From a bacterium (GTDB lineage: Bacteria > Cyanobacteriota > Vampirovibrionia > Gastranaerophilales > Gastranaerophilaceae): a stretch of 55,311 nt of DNA. Below the pieces are notes generated by a model. It did not search any database. It worked only from the letters and a program-made list of their open reading frames with translations, and was not told where the DNA came from. Both the position numbers and the translations under genes were made by a program. Shown here piece after piece: positions 1 through 9,552 of the stretch; position 1 is the first letter of the stretch; each line of letters opens with the position of its first letter. Where the stretch lies: NCBI GenBank assembly GCA_017482685.1, contig JAFUMP010000035.1, positions 1 through 55,311 on the forward strand, written 5' to 3'.

Positions 1-6
1 ATATTA

Positions 7-30
7 AAAAGGTGCGCATAAACGCACCAT
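7..30 (-). terminator. Rho-independent terminator of the first gene
   Basis: Read on the minus strand, a GGTGCG/CGCACC stem with a six-base loop is followed by a run of five T. It lies about 30 bp past the stop of the small membrane protein. Hairpins with the same GGTGC core recur near 20430 and 21215. Confidence 0.75.
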
Positions 31-62
31 ACATAACTATTTACTTCCATTTTTATATAATT

Positions 63-620
63 TTATTTTTTTATAAAATATCTAGTTACATCAAGAGAGT
101 CTTTACTAATTTTATTTAAAGAATCTTTTACCATAACTGTCGCTTTTTCTTCCATAGGTTTGTTAATAGATCTTTTTTGTAACATATTTCCAGTTGTTAA
201 TATTATTAATAATAATAAGGTTGCTCCTAGATATACAGTCTTAAGTAGTTTTTTGATTTGCGTAACTTTTTCCCCGTTATTACATTCATAAATTAAAGCA
301 TCTTCATTAAGTGGCTGTTCTTTAGTAAGAGTTGCTAAATAATAATAATTTTTTTGGTCATTAAAATCAAAACTTTCATATAAATCCAAAGAATTCTCTT
401 TATATTGCCCTTTTTCTAGATAATAATCTTTACCAATGTTCTTTTCTATATATTCTAGATAAGAACGTCCTTTTTTATCTTTTGAATACGGTTTATTAAA
501 AGTTGCTTCTGTTGTTTTATAAATCTCTTTTTGTTCATCAGATAATTTATTTTTTGAATTTTCATGGATATACAAGCCATTAAAGTTTGTCTGATTCTGA
601 TTAATTAAATTTATTTTCAT
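63..620 (-). CDS. Hypothetical protein with one membrane segment and an N-terminal F-N-G motif
   Basis: I do not recognise a family. The 185-residue protein has a polar N-terminal region rich in Tyr, Lys and Asn. A single hydrophobic segment (about residues 129-147, GATLLLLIILTTG) follows, then a basic and polar tail of about 38 residues. Residues 13-15 (FNG) resemble the FKG/FKA motif of other proteins in this window. The frame is open for 22 more codons upstream, but the ATG at 620 is preceded by GAGG at good spacing, so I start there. There is no cleavable signal peptide, so a single-pass membrane protein is the likely arrangement. Function unknown. Confidence 0.7.
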   Translation of the reverse strand: MKINLINQNQTNFNGLYIHENSKNKLSDEQKEIYKTTEATFNKPYSKDKKGRSYLEYIEKNIGKDYYLEKGQYKENSLDLYESFDFNDQKNYYYLATLTKEQPLNEDALIYECNNGEKVTQIKKLLKTVYLGATLLLLIILTTGNMLQKRSINKPMEEKATVMVKDSLNKISKDSLDVTRYFIKK

Positions 621-632
621 ACCATAACCCTC

Positions 633-656
633 TTTGATATACTTTATTATATCAAA
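633..656. promoter_or_regulatory. Perfect 24-bp palindrome over a putative -10
   Basis: Two nine-base arms (TTTGATATA and TATATCAAA) flank a six-base centre. On the minus strand the palindrome includes TATAAT, about 15-25 bp ahead of the start of the small membrane protein. That placement suits a repressor operator overlapping the -10 box. The role is inferred from position and symmetry only. Confidence 0.4.
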
Positions 657-742
657 AATTTTAATAAATATACACTTACTTAACAAAAGTTATCAAATTG
701 ACTGTTCTTATTGAAGGTTTGATGATTTTAGAGATTTAAAAT

Positions 743-2122
743 CTATTTAGTGATTATTGCCACATTTTCGATATGGTAAGTATGTGGAAACATATCGAAC
801 GGCTGAATGAATTCGACTTTACATCCTTTTTCTGTAAGGTATTTTAAATCTCTGGCAAGCGTTGCAGGATTGCAAGAAACGTAAATAATTTTACCTTTGG
901 TTAACTTTAATGCATAGTCTAAGCTTTCTTGTGTGCAACCTTTTCTCGGAGGGTCTAAAACTGTTACATCAAACGAGCGACCTTTTGTGTTTAATTCTTT
1001 TTCAAAAAACTTGCCAGCGTCCATATTATGAATTTCGACATTCTTTATTCCGTTTTCTTTAACAATTTTAGATGCTAAATCTGTAGAAGCTTTTACTTCT
1101 TCTACTGTTACAACTTTTTTAGCTACGTCACTCAAACAAATCCCGAAAGTTGAAATCCCTGCATAAGCATCAAGCACCAAAGGTGATTCAAAGTTTTCTG
1201 AAATATGTTTTTTTACAAACTCAAAAATGCTATTTGCAGTATAAGGATTTACTTGAAAAAAGGTCTCTGCTCCGACTTTAAAAGTTTTATCGCAAAGCTT
1301 TTCTTCAATGTGGTTATTGCCAAATAATATTTGTGTTTCATTGCCTAAAATAAGATTTGTTTTTTGAGGGTTAAAGTTTACCCCAACGCCTATAATATTA
1401 TCAAGCTCTGTATAAATTCTTTGAGCAAGATTTTTCAATTTATCAAAAACTCTAGTCGAATTTACAACCAAAATAACAAGATTTTTTTCGTTGTAAGCTG
1501 ATGAACGGATTACAATATGTCTCAAATCTCCGGCATGCTTTTTCTCATTATATCCGCTAATTGCGCATTCTTGTGCAGCTTGTCTAATGAATTCTATAAT
1601 ATTATCACAATAACTCGGCTGAATTGGACAGTATTTGATGTTTACTAGCTCATGCGAAGCTGGTTTATAATATCCTGCTAAGATTCTTTTTGAATCACGA
1701 GTTTCAGATACAGGATATTGAATTTTATGGCGATATTCTTTTATTTTAGGACTTGGAATTGTGTCCTTAATTTCTACTTCACCACCATAAATTGAATGAA
1801 AAATATCTTCTACAATTTGTTTCTTGTATTTTAATTGAGCTTCGTAATCAATAAATTGTAACTGGCATGCTCCGCAGACTTTTTGCATAGGACAAATTGG
1901 CTCGACTCTATCTGGAGAAGGTTCAATAATTTCCACAACTTTAGCGTTAGCATAGTTTTTATTCTTCTTGCCAACTCTAATTTTTACTTTATCTCCAGGG
2001 CAAGCTCCTTCGACGAAGATTACATAGCCATCCAATTTAACTATTCCATAGCCTAGATTAGAAAGCTTTTCAATGTCAACTATAAGTTCTTCTGGAACTT
2101 CTTTTTTGTTGGTTATTTGCAT
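743..2122 (-). CDS. rlmD: 23S rRNA (uracil-5-)-methyltransferase RlmD/TrmA family
   Basis: SAM-dependent C5-methylation of a uracil in 23S rRNA is the family role. The 459 residues begin with a TRAM domain (about 7-66). Cysteines for a 4Fe-4S cluster follow at 77, 83, 86 and 164 (CPMQKVCGAC, then KYCPIQ). The C-terminal Rossmann methyltransferase has DPPRKGC and the catalytic-cysteine motif VSCNPATLARDL. Length is normal. The start overlaps the end of the upstream exonuclease gene by 10 bp, so the two are probably co-transcribed. Which RNA uridine is modified (RlmD, RlmCD or TrmA-like) cannot be settled from the sequence. Confidence 0.9.
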   Translation of the reverse strand: MQITNKKEVPEELIVDIEKLSNLGYGIVKLDGYVIFVEGACPGDKVKIRVGKKNKNYANAKVVEIIEPSPDRVEPICPMQKVCGACQLQFIDYEAQLKYKKQIVEDIFHSIYGGEVEIKDTIPSPKIKEYRHKIQYPVSETRDSKRILAGYYKPASHELVNIKYCPIQPSYCDNIIEFIRQAAQECAISGYNEKKHAGDLRHIVIRSSAYNEKNLVILVVNSTRVFDKLKNLAQRIYTELDNIIGVGVNFNPQKTNLILGNETQILFGNNHIEEKLCDKTFKVGAETFFQVNPYTANSIFEFVKKHISENFESPLVLDAYAGISTFGICLSDVAKKVVTVEEVKASTDLASKIVKENGIKNVEIHNMDAGKFFEKELNTKGRSFDVTVLDPPRKGCTQESLDYALKLTKGKIIYVSCNPATLARDLKYLTEKGCKVEFIQPFDMFPHTYHIENVAIITK

Positions 2123-3030
2123 GGTTTTATGACCTGAATATTACGTGTCTCAGATAATTCTTGACGAGCGTCACGAATAATTTGTTTGTATTCTTCTGAT
2201 AAACTCAAACCGTTGCAAAGTCTATCAATAAAACCGTTATTAAGCTTCACAGCTTTTTCTAATGCGCCAACATTTTCAAGTACTTCTTTTACGTCACTAA
2301 ATTCATATCCAAAAGATTGTTTTGATTGATAAATCATTACTTCGCCTGTTTCAGCTTGTAACGGTTCTCCTCCAAGTTCAAAATGAAGCTTAAAGACTGA
2401 TTTTAAATCTTGTAGTTCTGCTTGCATTGTTGCAATGCTTTGTTGAATCCTCAAGTATCTATCAAATAAATAATCTACGTTTTCAAGCTGTTTTCTTTGC
2501 CAATCAAGTCGTTGTAAATAAAGTTTTTTAAGCTTTGGATATGCTAAAGCCAGACCCATCGTATCAGCCATCGCTCTGTGATGATTATTTAATTCAACAT
2601 TAAATCTATTTGTCAAAGCTTCCAGTCCATGAGATTCTAAGTCAGGTGCAATTTCTTTAAACATAACTTGGGTGTCGATTCTAGGATTAGTAAGCTCTTC
2701 ACCCATAACACGTTTTTTAGCTTCGTTTAAGAACGAAAAGTCAAAAATTGCGTTATGCGCAACAATCGGATAGTCGCCAATAAATTCTAAAATCTTTGGT
2801 AAAATTTCTTCTTCAGTTGGAGCATCAGCAACCATTTCTTCTGTAATATGATGTATTGCCATTGAAGACTTTCTAATGTGTTGGTTTGGATTAATCAAAG
2901 TTTGGAACTCATCTTTGATTTTCCCATTTTCAAGTCTTACGGCTGCAAATTCTATAATTCTTTCTCGATTAAAATCAAGACCTGTTGTTTCTGTATCTAA
3001 AACTATTTCAATTTCTTTTTTTCTTGGCAT
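2113..3030 (-). CDS. DEDDh 3'-5' exonuclease (DnaQ/PolIII epsilon-like)
   Basis: The N-terminal 170 residues are a DnaQ-fold exonuclease. Exo I is DTETTG (Asp12, Glu14), exo II is the segment HNAIFDFSFL, and exo III is HHRAMADT with the DEDDh histidine and aspartate. The remaining 130 residues are helical, with no recognised domain. Such proteins remove 3' nucleotides as proofreading or repair nucleases. A stand-alone copy with an extra C-terminal region may be a repair enzyme rather than the polymerase III subunit. First gene of a pair with rlmD. A GGGTAA/TTACCC inverted repeat lies just upstream of its ribosome binding site. Confidence 0.85.
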   Translation of the reverse strand: MPRKKEIEIVLDTETTGLDFNRERIIEFAAVRLENGKIKDEFQTLINPNQHIRKSSMAIHHITEEMVADAPTEEEILPKILEFIGDYPIVAHNAIFDFSFLNEAKKRVMGEELTNPRIDTQVMFKEIAPDLESHGLEALTNRFNVELNNHHRAMADTMGLALAYPKLKKLYLQRLDWQRKQLENVDYLFDRYLRIQQSIATMQAELQDLKSVFKLHFELGGEPLQAETGEVMIYQSKQSFGYEFSDVKEVLENVGALEKAVKLNNGFIDRLCNGLSLSEEYKQIIRDARQELSETRNIQVIKPCK

Positions 3031-3149
3031 TTCTTATCCTCTGGGGGTAATTCTATTTACCCTTACCACTCCCTAATAATAATGTTAGCATAAACATATA
3101 ATATATGGTAATATAAAGGAGTAAGTAATTATAAAAAGGAGAGAAAACT

Positions 3150-3464
3150 ATGGTTTTAGAAATAAATTCAGAAAATTTTGATAACGAAGTTTTAGCTTAT
3201 AACGGTGTTATGGTCGTAGATTTTTTTGCTAATTGGTGTGGACCTTGTAGAAAGCTTGCGCCAATATTGGAAGAAGTAGAAGGTGAATTAAAAAATGTAA
3301 AATTTGCTAAAATAAACACTGATGAAAATATTGAAATGGCAAAAAAATATCAAGTAAGCGGGCTTCCAACATTGATGGTTTTCAAAAATGGTGAAGCGGT
3401 TGAAAGAATTGTTGGTTTGATGCCGAAGTCCTCTATAATTACAAATATTGAAAAACATATTTAA
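3150..3464 (+). CDS. trxA: Thioredoxin
   Basis: A 104-residue thioredoxin with the redox motif WCGPC (Cys30, Cys33) and the conserved cis-proline loop (SGLPTLMVF). It reduces disulfides of cytosolic proteins using electrons from thioredoxin reductase. No signal peptide. AAAAGGAG is placed well ahead of the ATG. Transcribed alone, divergent from the exonuclease gene and convergent with glf, with which it shares a terminator. Confidence 0.95.
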   Translation: MVLEINSENFDNEVLAYNGVMVVDFFANWCGPCRKLAPILEEVEGELKNVKFAKINTDENIEMAKKYQVSGLPTLMVFKNGEAVERIVGLMPKSSIITNIEKHI

Positions 3465-3505
3465 AAGATAAAGAGGGTGATTAAAAATCGCCCTCTTTAT
3501 CTAAA
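3464..3505. terminator. Bidirectional terminator between trxA and glf
   Basis: Twelve-base arms AGATAAAGAGGG and CCCTCTTTATCT flank a short loop, with A/T tracts on both sides. The right arm includes the last codons of glf, so the hairpin can serve both converging genes. Confidence 0.7.
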
Positions 3506-4599
3506 CTTTCAAAAACTTCAATAGATCGTGCAATCGCTTTATCCATATCATAATATTTGTAATCTCCAAGTCTGCCAAAAAAATACACATTTTTTAGATC
3601 TTTAGCTTTCTCTAAATATTTTTCATAAAGCTCTTTATTTTCATCTTTTGGGATAGGATAATATCTTTCATTTTTACCCAATTCGAAGTTCTCTGAATAT
3701 TCCTTAGCAATAACTGTATTTTTTGATTTATCGTTCAAGTAATATTTGTATTCGTGAATACGTGTATAATTTTCAGAACAAGGGTAATTTACGACAGAAT
3801 TATTTTGATAAAATTCTTTATCGTGTTCTTCAAATTCAAAATATACACTACGATATGGTAATTGTCCAAGTTCATAATTAAAGAATTCGTCAATAGCACC
3901 TGTATAAAAAACTCTATTATAATTCTCTGTTAGATTTTTATAATCTGTATTTAATCTTATTTCTATATTTGGATGATTAAGAAGTTTTTTTACAACCTCT
4001 GTGTATCCATTGGTTGGTATACCTTGATATTTATCTTGAAAATATCGATTATCTTTGCTTATATAAACAGGTACTCTTGCAGTTACAGCTCCATCAACAG
4101 AAGAAGGTGCAACTCCCCATTGTTTTGTTGTGTAATATAAAAATATTTTTTCATACACGTAATTTGCGAGTTCTTTTAATTCTTCATCATCTTGTTTTAA
4201 AAATTCTAGTATAGGAATTTTTACTTCAGAACCATAAAGTGTGATGAGTTTTTTTTCAAGCCTATTAGCTTTTTCCCTTGGAAAAACATCATATAAAGTG
4301 TTGATATTAAAAGGAATATGTGTTTCGATTCCATCAATCATACCTAAGACTTTGTGTTCATAATTGTTAAAATCTGTAAATTGGGTTATAAACTCCCAAA
4401 CTTTTTGATTATCTGTATGAAAAATATGTGAGCCATATTGATGAATCATTATTCCGTTTTTATCTCTGTAATCATAACAATTGCCAGCGATATGATTTTT
4501 TTTATCAATGATTAAAACTTTTTCATTAAGTTTATCTGCAATTAAATTAGCAATTACCGCACCTGAAAAACCAGCACCGACTACAAGATTTTTTTTCAT
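3481..4599 (-). CDS. glf: UDP-galactopyranose mutase
   Basis: Converts UDP-galactopyranose to UDP-galactofuranose, a precursor of surface glycans, with reduced FAD. The FAD-binding GAGFSGAV motif opens the protein, followed by the family pattern NCYDYRDKNGIMIHQYGSHI near residue 60. From the chosen ATG the protein has 372 residues, the usual length. A longer frame runs 17 codons upstream into galE, but only the ATG at 4599 has a GAGAG ribosome site at the right distance and the Rossmann start beside it. It lies 20 bp behind galE, which makes its substrate's precursor. Confidence 0.95.
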   Translation of the reverse strand: MKKNLVVGAGFSGAVIANLIADKLNEKVLIIDKKNHIAGNCYDYRDKNGIMIHQYGSHIFHTDNQKVWEFITQFTDFNNYEHKVLGMIDGIETHIPFNINTLYDVFPREKANRLEKKLITLYGSEVKIPILEFLKQDDEELKELANYVYEKIFLYYTTKQWGVAPSSVDGAVTARVPVYISKDNRYFQDKYQGIPTNGYTEVVKKLLNHPNIEIRLNTDYKNLTENYNRVFYTGAIDEFFNYELGQLPYRSVYFEFEEHDKEFYQNNSVVNYPCSENYTRIHEYKYYLNDKSKNTVIAKEYSENFELGKNERYYPIPKDENKELYEKYLEKAKDLKNVYFFGRLGDYKYYDMDKAIARSIEVFESLDKEGDF

Positions 4600-4619
4600 G
4601 TATTTATCACTCTCTATAT

Positions 4620-5612
4620 TTATTTTAAATTTTTTAATTTGTTTTCCCATGAAAACGCTGTTTTTATGCTATATTCTAATGTTCTTTTAGGTTGCCAATT
4701 CAAAACTTCCTTTGCTCTAGAATTATTAGCAACTAAACATGCTGGATCACCTTCTCTTCTAGGTTTGATTTCAACGGGTATTTCTTTTTCACTAATTTTT
4801 TCACAAATATTGAAAACTTCTTTGACAGTATTACCATCATTTGTTCCTAAATTAAAAAAGTTGGTTTCACCATTATTGTTTAAATAATCTAAAGCTAGAA
4901 TATGAGCTTCTACTAAATCTTCAATATTTATGTAGTCCCTAACACAAGTTCCATCTTTTGTGTCGTAATCAATTCCATACATTTCAAACGTTTTTTCTGA
5001 ATAAATTGTAGATTTAAGAATATTAGGGATGAGATGAGTTTCTGGTTCATGCCATTCTCCAATTTTGTTTTCAGAATCTGCACCAGCCACGTTAAAATAC
5101 CTTAACCTAATAGATTTCAGTCCATAAGCTTTATTATAATCATCTAAAATCTTTTCAATCATTAATTTGCTTTGTCCATACGGATTTATTGGATTTTGCG
5201 GATGTTTTTCATCTATTGGAGTGTAAACAGGTTCTCCATAAGTAGCGGCTGTAGAAGAAAAAACTATTTTTTTTACCTCATTATTTAACATTGCTTCAAG
5301 AAGATTAAGCGTTCCGTAAACATTGTTAAAATAATATTTTTGTGGGTTAGAAACAGATTCTCCAACTTGTGAACAAGCTGCAAAGTGTATTACTGAGTCA
5401 ATTTTAAATTCTTCAAAAACTTTTTTTAAATCAGATTTGTTTTGTAAATCACCTTTAACAAAATTTAGATTACCAAGCTGTTTTAGTGTTTTAATTGTTT
5501 CTTCATGCCCAGTAGAAAGGTTATCAAAAACAACAACAGAAAAACCATTGTTTAACAAAGCTTTTGTACAATGACTTCCAATATAGCCAGCTCCGCCTGT
5601 AACAAGAATCAT
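4620..5612 (-). CDS. galE: UDP-glucose 4-epimerase
   Basis: Interconverts UDP-glucose and UDP-galactose using bound NAD. The N-terminal NAD motif is TGGAGYIG. The active-site YGQSK (YxxxK) is near residue 147, with the preceding SSTAATYG giving the catalytic Ser/Thr. 330 residues, normal for the family. A TTG two codons upstream is possible, but the ATG at 5612 has AAGGAG eight bases ahead. It forms an operon with glf, so galE and glf together supply UDP-galactofuranose from UDP-glucose. Confidence 0.95.
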   Translation of the reverse strand: MILVTGGAGYIGSHCTKALLNNGFSVVVFDNLSTGHEETIKTLKQLGNLNFVKGDLQNKSDLKKVFEEFKIDSVIHFAACSQVGESVSNPQKYYFNNVYGTLNLLEAMLNNEVKKIVFSSTAATYGEPVYTPIDEKHPQNPINPYGQSKLMIEKILDDYNKAYGLKSIRLRYFNVAGADSENKIGEWHEPETHLIPNILKSTIYSEKTFEMYGIDYDTKDGTCVRDYINIEDLVEAHILALDYLNNNGETNFFNLGTNDGNTVKEVFNICEKISEKEIPVEIKPRREGDPACLVANNSRAKEVLNWQPKRTLEYSIKTAFSWENKLKNLK

Positions 5613-5781
5613 AAACAACTCTCCTTAAATTAATAATTAAAAATAGATACCATTAATAAAAATGATATCATAAATACTAATAAAATAATGAAAATATTTT
5701 TTAAGAATAAAAGCTTGATTTTAAATTTTGTCCATGATAGAGTGTTATTTGTGCAGTAAAAAAGCACAAGCCGAAACACGA

Positions 5782-5839
<58 letters not shown>

Positions 5840-5855
<16 letters not shown>

Positions 5856-6042
5856 GATAAAAGAGACGATGACATTTGTTATCGTCTCTTTTATTTAGCA
5901 GTAGGACGAGAACCCCCTTTTTGTGGTTCGAGCGCGAGTGAGCTGAGGCTGGAGTGCTTTTGCCGAAGATTGAAAATCTATAGGCAAAACACGGAATTGC
6001 CGTTAAACGCGAACGAGCAAGACAGTCCACTGCGGCCCAGAT
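5840..6042 (+). repeat. tRNA-linked element A, bounded by 19-bp direct repeats of the tRNA-Ile 3' end
   Basis: The T-arm/acceptor end of tRNA-Ile (AGTCCACTGCGGCCCAGAT) is present at 5840-5858 and again at 6024-6042, 184 bp apart. A copy of the T-arm 5' strand (GTGGTTCGAG) sits at 5923. Between it and the second copy lies a foldable segment: GTG-C-TTTTGCC pairs with GGCAAAA-CAC, enclosing AGATT-GAA-AATCT. A CGG-AATTG-CCG hairpin follows, and TTCGAGCGCG can pair with CGCGAACGA at the base. Element B behind tRNA-His has the same architecture. No convincing gene lies inside. Read as an integrated or duplicated non-coding unit; the mechanism is inferred. Confidence 0.7.
5860..5897 (+). terminator. 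Terminator behind tRNA-Ile
   Basis: AAAGAGACGAT pairs with ATCGTCTCTTT over a short loop, followed by TATTT. It begins a few bases after the tRNA, inside the unit bounded by the repeated tRNA 3' end. Confidence 0.8.
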
Positions 6043-6186
6043 TAATAGAAGGATAAGTAGTAATCCTTCTTGATGCTATATTGTGCTATAATCACAATAT
6101 ATTTCAAAACCTTTATAGAGAATCTGCATTTTACTTAAAAGATTATGGAAAAGCTCTAGAAAAACAGAAAGCGCAGGTATAGATTT

Positions 6187-6810
6187 TTGATAGATAAGAT
6201 TGTTCAAGCTTTAATAGATGCTCGTCAGCCAAGAAGTGAATTTGTTGAGCTCATGGAAAAATTCCAAGATCCTTATTTAGTGCTCATTGGATGTATATTG
6301 AGTTTGCACACAAATGACAAGACAACTTATCCTGCAACTTTAAGAATGCTAGAACTTGCAAAGACTCCTAAAGAAATGATGGGGGTAAATGTTGACGACT
6401 TATCACGAGCTATTTATCCCGTTGGTTTTTATGAAAATAAAGCCAAACAAATTATAGAACTTTCACGTCAAATCGTAGAAGAACTAAACGGAAAAGTTCC
6501 TGATGAAATTGAAGATTTAATAAAGTTTAATGGTGTTGGCAGAAAAACTGCGAATCTCGTTTTAGCAAAAGGTTTTAATAAACCTGCAATTTGTGTTGAT
6601 GTTCATGTTCATAGAATTTTTAATAGACTGGGTTATATTACGACCAAAAACCCTGAAGAAACAGAGTTTGCACTAAGAAAAAAACTTCCAGTTAAACATT
6701 GGCTTAATATAAATACTTTAATGGTTACACATGGTCAAAATGTTTGTAAATCGCAAAGACCAAAATGTGAAGAGTGTCCTATAGCAGAATGGTGTGAGAA
6801 AAAGTTGTAA
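6187..6810 (+). CDS. nth: Endonuclease III (DNA glycosylase/AP lyase)
   Basis: Removes oxidised pyrimidines and nicks the abasic site in base excision repair. In 207 residues it has the helix-hairpin-helix GVGRKTAN with catalytic Lys120, catalytic Asp138 in VDVHVHR, and the 4Fe-4S cysteines at 187, 194, 197 and 203. All have the same numbering as the E. coli enzyme. The residue usually Gln41 (LSAQ) is His41 here. The start is a TTG; a stop 28 bp upstream leaves no ATG option that keeps the N-terminus. Convergent with the next gene. Confidence 0.93.
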   Translation: MIDKIVQALIDARQPRSEFVELMEKFQDPYLVLIGCILSLHTNDKTTYPATLRMLELAKTPKEMMGVNVDDLSRAIYPVGFYENKAKQIIELSRQIVEELNGKVPDEIEDLIKFNGVGRKTANLVLAKGFNKPAICVDVHVHRIFNRLGYITTKNPEETEFALRKKLPVKHWLNINTLMVTHGQNVCKSQRPKCEECPIAEWCEKKL

Positions 6811-6817
6811 TTTACCC

Positions 6818-7213
6818 CTAAACATCAAGAGCAAATGTTGATATTTCTTCTGCAACATCAAAGACATACGCACTTGCTTTATAAGCCATTTCAGCGAGTC
6901 TAATATTGCATACGTCTTGTACGGAATAGCCGTTTTGCATAGCGATAACCATGGTGTTATCAAGCCTGTTAGCCGATTCAACAAAGTATTGACCTGATTT
7001 TGTAAGCAAATCTTCTGGACGTACTTCATTGTAATAATTGCTTAAATCTACGTCAGAGTTTTGATTTTCATTCCTATACCCACCATTAGAATAATTTGCA
7101 GTTTCTTCTTGAGGTTTTGCTTCAATTGCAGGCACAGGAAGCATGGTTTTGGGCGCAAAACCTTCTAAAAGCTCAGGATAAAAAGATGTATTAACAGACG
7201 ATATTTCACTCAT
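6818..7213 (-). CDS. Hypothetical protein, 131 residues
   Basis: I do not recognise it. The N-terminal 75 residues are low-complexity, rich in Pro, Asn, Glu and Tyr. The last 55 residues look like two amphipathic helices (around NGYSVQDVCNIRLAEMAYKA and the C-terminal VFDVAEEIST). No signal peptide or membrane segment. It ends 8 bp from the stop of nth on the opposite strand and is divergent from priA. Confidence 0.6.
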   Translation of the reverse strand: MSEISSVNTSFYPELLEGFAPKTMLPVPAIEAKPQEETANYSNGGYRNENQNSDVDLSNYYNEVRPEDLLTKSGQYFVESANRLDNTMVIAMQNGYSVQDVCNIRLAEMAYKASAYVFDVAEEISTFALDV

Positions 7214-7283
7214 AAAACTATACCTATATTATAATTTTATCGTATTTTTTATTTTTTTCAATATTAGATGTATAATAAATTTA

Positions 7284-9488
7284 ATGAAATATGCGTTAGT
7301 TTTAGTAAATATTAAGGGGCTGGGAGTAAAGACATTCAGCTATTTGATACCTGATGATATGAAGGAAATTATTCAGGTTGGTCAAGCTGTTCTTGTTCCT
7401 TTTGGACGCCAAGGTTTGATTAATGCTTTTATTGTGGGGTTTTCGGACTATGTTCCAGAAGATATTAGAGTTAAAAAAATAAATCGAATTTTAGATGAAA
7501 CACCTCTTTTTTCTTTGAAATATTTAAAGCTTCTTGAGTGGGTTGCAAACTATTACTGTACTGATTTTGTAACAGTTTTAAACGCTGCAATTCCAATGAA
7601 GTTGATTGAAAAAAACTCTAAAACAGAACAATCTGTTGAGCTTGTAAATGATAATTTTGAAGGCTTAACAAAACGTCAAAAAGAAATTCTAGAGCTTCTT
7701 AAAAAAGAAGGCAAACAACCATTAATAGATTTTGAGGACAAAGCCAAAACTACACGTGCTACTATGAAAAAACTTGAAGAAAAAGGCTTTGTTAAGTTTA
7801 ATTTGGAGCTTATTTATAGAAATCCTTTGACAATTTTCAAAAATGAAAAAATTGAGCCATTATTTGAATTATCATCTGAACAAAATGAAGTCTATGAAGG
7901 GATTAAGGGTAAATTAAAGTCACAAAACCCCATACTTTTACATGGTGTAACTGCTTCTGGTAAAACCGAAGTGTATTTCAAATTAATAAAAGATGTTATT
8001 GATTCAGGGAAAAATGTACTTTTTCTTGCGCCAGAGATTGCTCTTGCTTCACAGCTTACAAAGCGTTTAGCTAAAAAATTTGGAATAAATGATATTGCGA
8101 TTTGGCATAGTAGTATTTCGGATGGTGAAAAATATGATGTTTGGCAAAGGCTTTATAATAATGAAATAAAAATCCTAGCAGGAGCGAGGTCTGCTGTTTT
8201 TGCGCCATTGCAAAATATTGGATTAATTATTATAGATGAAGAACATGAAGGTGCTTACAAACAAACAAATCCAGCACCAAGATATGATGCTCGAGTTGTT
8301 GCAAAACGATTAGCTCAATTTCACCAAGCTCCGCTTATACTAGGTTCTGCAACTCCTGATATTTCGACTTACTATTATGCACAAAACAATAATAATTTGT
8401 TTCAAATGCTAAAGAGATTTAACAATGCTCCGCTTGCAAAGCCTGAAGTTATAAATATGCAAGAATATGGCAAAGCCTCTTATCGAGGGATTCTATCAAA
8501 GCCTTTACAGACAGAGATAAAAGAAGCTATTGAAGCTGGAAAACAAGTTATTTTATTAATGAATCGTAGAGGTTTTTCGACTTATACACAATGTAAAGCT
8601 TGTGGAACTGTAGTAGAATGTCCGGATTGTTCTATTCCAATGGTCTGGCATGCTGACGGAAAAAAATTAAAATGTCATTATTGCAATAAAGAAATGAGTT
8701 TCCCTGATTTTTGTCCTCAGTGTGGAAGTGATGCTCTTGCAAATTCTGGAAGTGGAACTCAAAAAATTGAAATTCTTGTAAAAGAAATTTTTCCAGAGTA
8801 TAGAGTTGAAAGGATTGATAGTGATATTTTAACAAAGAAAAATGCTCATATCGCATTATTAAATAAGTTTCAAAAAGGTGAAATTGATATACTTGTAGGC
8901 ACACAGATGATTGCAAAAGGATTAGATAATCCAAATGTTACTCTCGTGGGTGTAATAAGTGCTGATACAGGCTTTTCTGTGCCAGACTTTAGAGCTTCTG
9001 AAAGAGGATTTCAACTATTGACCCAAGTCGCTGGCAGAGCTGGAAGAGGTGAATATAAAGGAAAAGTTTTATTTCAAACTTATAATCCTGACTATTATGC
9101 ATTTCAAACCGCAAAGTCACAAAATTATGATAAGTTTTTTGAAACAGAAATTAAAGCTCGTGAAGAATTTGATTATCCACCATTTAGCCAAATTATACGT
9201 TTAATTTTATCTTCTTTAAACAATTTTAGAGCTGAAAAATCTGCGATGGAAATTGCTCTAAGGCTAAATACAATGACTGAAAAATTTGGTTTTTCGGAAT
9301 ATTTAGAAGTCTTAGGCCCTACACCATGTATAATTTCAAAAATTAATGGATACTATAGATATCAGATTCTTATAAAGAATAAACTATCTCAAAAAGGACA
9401 TGATTTTGTATCAAAATTTTTAAGTAAGATTACATTACCAAAAGACATAAAAATGGCAATTGATGTTGATCCATTAGATATTTTATAA
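7284..9488 (+). CDS. priA: Primosomal replication restart helicase PriA
   Basis: A 3'-5' helicase that reloads the replisome at collapsed forks. The N-terminal DNA-binding domain (about 1-110) and a winged-helix segment precede a helicase core with Walker A VTASGKTEV (near 225) and Walker B DEEHEG. A zinc-binding insert carries eight Cys (CKACG, CPDC, CHYC, CPQCGS; about 430-480). Motifs V-VI are GTQMIAKGLDNP and QVAGRAGR. 734 residues, usual length. It ends about 65 bp before tRNA-Cys and dnaA, so replication genes are clustered. Confidence 0.95.
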   Translation: MKYALVLVNIKGLGVKTFSYLIPDDMKEIIQVGQAVLVPFGRQGLINAFIVGFSDYVPEDIRVKKINRILDETPLFSLKYLKLLEWVANYYCTDFVTVLNAAIPMKLIEKNSKTEQSVELVNDNFEGLTKRQKEILELLKKEGKQPLIDFEDKAKTTRATMKKLEEKGFVKFNLELIYRNPLTIFKNEKIEPLFELSSEQNEVYEGIKGKLKSQNPILLHGVTASGKTEVYFKLIKDVIDSGKNVLFLAPEIALASQLTKRLAKKFGINDIAIWHSSISDGEKYDVWQRLYNNEIKILAGARSAVFAPLQNIGLIIIDEEHEGAYKQTNPAPRYDARVVAKRLAQFHQAPLILGSATPDISTYYYAQNNNNLFQMLKRFNNAPLAKPEVINMQEYGKASYRGILSKPLQTEIKEAIEAGKQVILLMNRRGFSTYTQCKACGTVVECPDCSIPMVWHADGKKLKCHYCNKEMSFPDFCPQCGSDALANSGSGTQKIEILVKEIFPEYRVERIDSDILTKKNAHIALLNKFQKGEIDILVGTQMIAKGLDNPNVTLVGVISADTGFSVPDFRASERGFQLLTQVAGRAGRGEYKGKVLFQTYNPDYYAFQTAKSQNYDKFFETEIKAREEFDYPPFSQIIRLILSSLNNFRAEKSAMEIALRLNTMTEKFGFSEYLEVLGPTPCIISKINGYYRYQILIKNKLSQKGHDFVSKFLSKITLPKDIKMAIDVDPLDIL

Positions 9489-9552
9489 TTTTTGAGATTA
9501 ATAATTTGACCTACTTGCAAATACGATTTGTTTATCGTAGAATTAATTTTAC

